A stretch of 51,774 bases of DNA from the NCBI RefSeq assembly GCF_001434395.1, contig NZ_AZFS01000064.1, positions 273,879 to 325,652 on the forward strand. The letters are read 5' to 3'. This document shows, piece after piece, positions 50,050 to 51,774 of this stretch. Source of the stretch: Levilactobacillus hammesii DSM 16381 (GTDB taxonomy: Bacteria > Bacillota > Bacilli > Lactobacillales > Lactobacillaceae). The position numbers and the translations under genes were made by a program. A model generated the notes under the pieces. The model was not told where the DNA came from. It was given only the letters and a program-made list of their open reading frames with translations, and searched no databases. Every line of letters starts with the position of its first letter. The first letter of the stretch is position 1.

Positions 50050-51159
50050 ATGACAGTACCTGAATTGAAATTTCCCTATCACTATGATGTGGTCGGCAGT
50101 CTGTTACGGACACCGGCATTGAGACAGGCCTTGGACCAGTTCCAACGCGGTGAGATTGCGGCTGCGGCTTTAAAACAGATCCAGCGCACGGAAACGAAAA
50201 AGGTTGTGGATCATGAAGTGGCGCTGGGGTTGAAGGCCGTTACGGATGGCGAGTTTAACCGCAGTTGGTGGCACTTGGACTTTTGGCAGCACCTCACGGG
50301 GATCAGTGACCACTTCAAGGAATCCATCTCGTTTGCGGGTGGCGGCAATAAGCTCCATACCGCTCAGTTGGTGGATCGGGTCGCGTTTAATCCCGATCAT
50401 CCCTTCTTCGCTGATTTTAAATACACGCAATCCTTGGTACCCGCCGGCGTGACCGTGAAGCAGACAATTCCGTCACCAACCTTGCTGTTTGGCGCTAACT
50501 GGCACGATGTCTATGCCGACTGGGATGCCTATCTCAGCGACCTGGCACAGGCTTATCGGGAGACCATTCTACATTTTTATGAGTTGGGTAATCGTTACCT
50601 TCAGTTGGATGATACCAACTGGGCCTACCTGATCAGTGAGTTGAATGCTACCGAGGACGATCCGGGAGCGCATGCCAACTTTGAGAGTCAGGCACGGGAT
50701 GCTGTGGCTTTGATTAATACCGTCTTGCAGGATTTACCGGCTGATCTGACCCTCACCACCCACATCTGTCGGGGGAATTTCAACTCGACTTACGTCTTCT
50801 CTGGAAGCTATGATGTTGTCGCTAAATACCTGGGACAACTGAAGTATGATGGCTTATTTCTGGAATACGACAGCAAGCGGGCCGGCGGGTTTGAACCACT
50901 CGCCGAGATCTGGCACCAGGATGCCCATAAACGGCTCATTCTAGGCCTGGTCACGTCAAAGACGCCAGAACTGGAATCCGTAGAGTCGCTGACGACACGG
51001 CTAAATGAGGCGGCGACCCACGTCCCCCTGGCAAACCTGGGATTGTCCACGCAGTGTGGGTTTGCGTCGTCTACGGTGGGCAATCGCCTGACGCAGGAAG
51101 AAGAGTGGGCGAAGCTGCAGCGAGTCATTACGGTTGCCAAACAGGTCTGGTCAATTTAG
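50050..51159 (+). CDS. Short MetE-like cobalamin-independent methionine synthase (YxjG/YxjH type)
   Basis: A 369-residue protein corresponding to the catalytic half of MetE. Zinc ligands are in THICRGNF (His and Cys, near 238-240) and the late STQCGF (Cys). It transfers a methyl group to homocysteine, with the donor uncertain in this short group. GGAGGG sets the ATG at 50050, 20 bp after the cyclase gene. It is the last gene of the T-box operon, consistent with control by charged tRNA-Met. Confidence 0.9.
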   Translation: MTVPELKFPYHYDVVGSLLRTPALRQALDQFQRGEIAAAALKQIQRTETKKVVDHEVALGLKAVTDGEFNRSWWHLDFWQHLTGISDHFKESISFAGGGNKLHTAQLVDRVAFNPDHPFFADFKYTQSLVPAGVTVKQTIPSPTLLFGANWHDVYADWDAYLSDLAQAYRETILHFYELGNRYLQLDDTNWAYLISELNATEDDPGAHANFESQARDAVALINTVLQDLPADLTLTTHICRGNFNSTYVFSGSYDVVAKYLGQLKYDGLFLEYDSKRAGGFEPLAEIWHQDAHKRLILGLVTSKTPELESVESLTTRLNEAATHVPLANLGLSTQCGFASSTVGNRLTQEEEWAKLQRVITVAKQVWSI

Positions 51160-51172
51160 GATGTTAATCACG

Positions 51173-51205
51173 GAACTCCGCAATTATTTTGGGCGGGGTT
51201 CTTTT
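51173..51205 (+). terminator. Terminator of the methionine operon
   Basis: A 9-bp stem GAACTCCGC/GCGGGGTTC (51173-51181 with 51193-51201) is followed by CTTTTC. Confidence 0.75.
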
Positions 51206-51465
51206 CGTGTCTTCGTTATTGCACGGCACCTTTCCAGATATGTGGGAGTTAGCTTTCCATTAGCCTAATAATGTTCTATACTGTGACCAGATTCTGAGGT
51301 AGCCTTATCGTAGGCGGCTTGAGGGAGTCCGCATTCAAAGTTGAGCGAAGCGTTGGTCACAAGATTTGGGAGTGCTGACAAAGCGCTTTCGTTGGCGTGA
51401 TCAGAAAACTATCGGGACGCTAACCACGAGAACTAGGAAATCGTGGGGGAGCGGCCGTACATAAT
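51206..51465. other. Intergenic region without an assigned gene
   Basis: I see no credible ORF here. A stretch at 51330-51355 (CCGCATTCAAAGTTGAGCGAAGCG) weakly resembles the end of repeat module B. Confidence 0.4.
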
Positions 51466-51496
51466 AAAAGCCTGAGGCATTTGCCTCAGGCTTTTT
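51466..51496. terminator. Bidirectional terminator
   Basis: A 13-bp stem (AAAAGCCTGAGGC/GCCTCAGGCTTTT) has A and U tracts on both sides. It lies directly after the minus-strand protease fragment at 51502. Confidence 0.92.
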
Positions 51497-51501
51497 GATA
51501 G

Positions 51502-51726
51502 TTAGATTAAGGATAACGCGTTATTCAGGAAGTGAAGCGTCATGTCATAACGAATGTCGCGGAAATGCAGGTAGCTATACCCCAAGACCCACCCGAGGGC
51601 GGCGTACATGATTAAAGTCGGGGTGAAACTCGAGACGTGCATGAAGCCAAAGATGATGCCGGACACGAAGATCCCCAGAAAATTCATGAGCTTGGTATTC
51701 TTGCTGAAAAAGTAATTCGGCGAGTT
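51502..51726 (-). pseudogene. C-terminal fragment of a CPBP (Abi/CAAX-type) membrane protease
   Basis: The frame encodes NYFFSKNTKLMNFLGIFVSG, then FGFMHVSSF and HFLNNALSLI, which are the last two motifs of CPBP intramembrane proteases. The upstream EExxxR motif is missing: the frame is closed by stop codons at about 51727 and the window ends at 51774. It appears truncated at its N-terminus. An ATG at 51687 could start a 61-residue product, but it would lack catalytic residues. Confidence 0.6.
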
Positions 51727-51774
51727 TTAAAATCAAGTTAGCCACTGCTTTTAACACAAAATAAAAACACCAAG

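Overview
The window looks like chromosome of a low-to-mid GC Firmicute of the Lactobacillaceae, probably a Levilactobacillus-like species. This is an inference from a YkoEDC/TenA thiamin locus with a TPP riboswitch, a TrpXYZ-type ABC transporter in two copies, a lipoteichoic acid synthase, DUF5776/GW-type surface proteins, a Met T-box, strong AGGAGG ribosome binding sites, and frequent GTG/TTG starts. No rRNA, tRNA, CRISPR array, transposase or prophage gene was seen.

Layout. 1-4.1 kb: a minus-strand thiamin-precursor uptake and salvage operon (ykoE-ykoD-ykoC-tenA) behind a TPP riboswitch and terminator. 4.3-7.0 kb: tandem secreted D-Ala-D-Ala carboxypeptidase paralogues. 7.5-16.6 kb: two HAD phosphatases, an orphan PTS EIIC, two DUF915-type hydrolases, a secreted protein, a nucleoside hydrolase, a PrsW-like membrane protease and a ferredoxin-NADP reductase. 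17.2-19.3 kb: LtaS. 20-24.7 kb: histidine phosphatase, GNAT, NlpC/P60 endopeptidase, MerR regulator, and a PadR-MFS efflux pair. 25-35 kb: a DUF5776 surface protein bracketed by 42-bp direct repeats, an MMPL transporter, a choloylglycine hydrolase-family enzyme, a YdcF protein, a GH73 glucosaminidase and a beta-lactamase-fold hydrolase. 35-38 kb: TerC, a beta-hydroxyacid dehydrogenase and a small membrane protein. 38.5-46.8 kb: two paralogous ABC operons (binding protein, permease, ATPase) on opposite strands with degV between them. 47.3-51.2 kb: a T-box read as Met-specific, followed by an APC permease, a cyclase-family protein and a short MetE-like methyltransferase.

The most unusual content is intergenic. 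(1) At least nine loci carry copies of a composite repeat with two modules, A (about 180 bp) and B (about 180 bp), usually in A-B order with a 65-78 bp spacer, on both strands. Copies differ by paired changes that preserve helices in A, in B and across the spacer. This suggests one large folded element of about 440 nt that I cannot assign to a named family. (2) Each paralogous ABC operon has its own promoter, a short leader ORF and mutually exclusive hairpins before terminators. One leader ORF ends in a run of Phe codons; the other has a single Trp codon next to its stop. These look like ribosome-mediated attenuators, which are uncommon in this group. (3) WalR-box-like sequences lie upstream of three cell-wall enzyme genes.

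Several genes work together: YkoEDC/TenA (thiamin pyrimidine supply); DacA-like enzymes, NlpC/P60, GH73 and LtaS (cell envelope); PadR with MFS (regulated efflux); and the T-box, APC permease and MetE-like enzyme (methionine supply).
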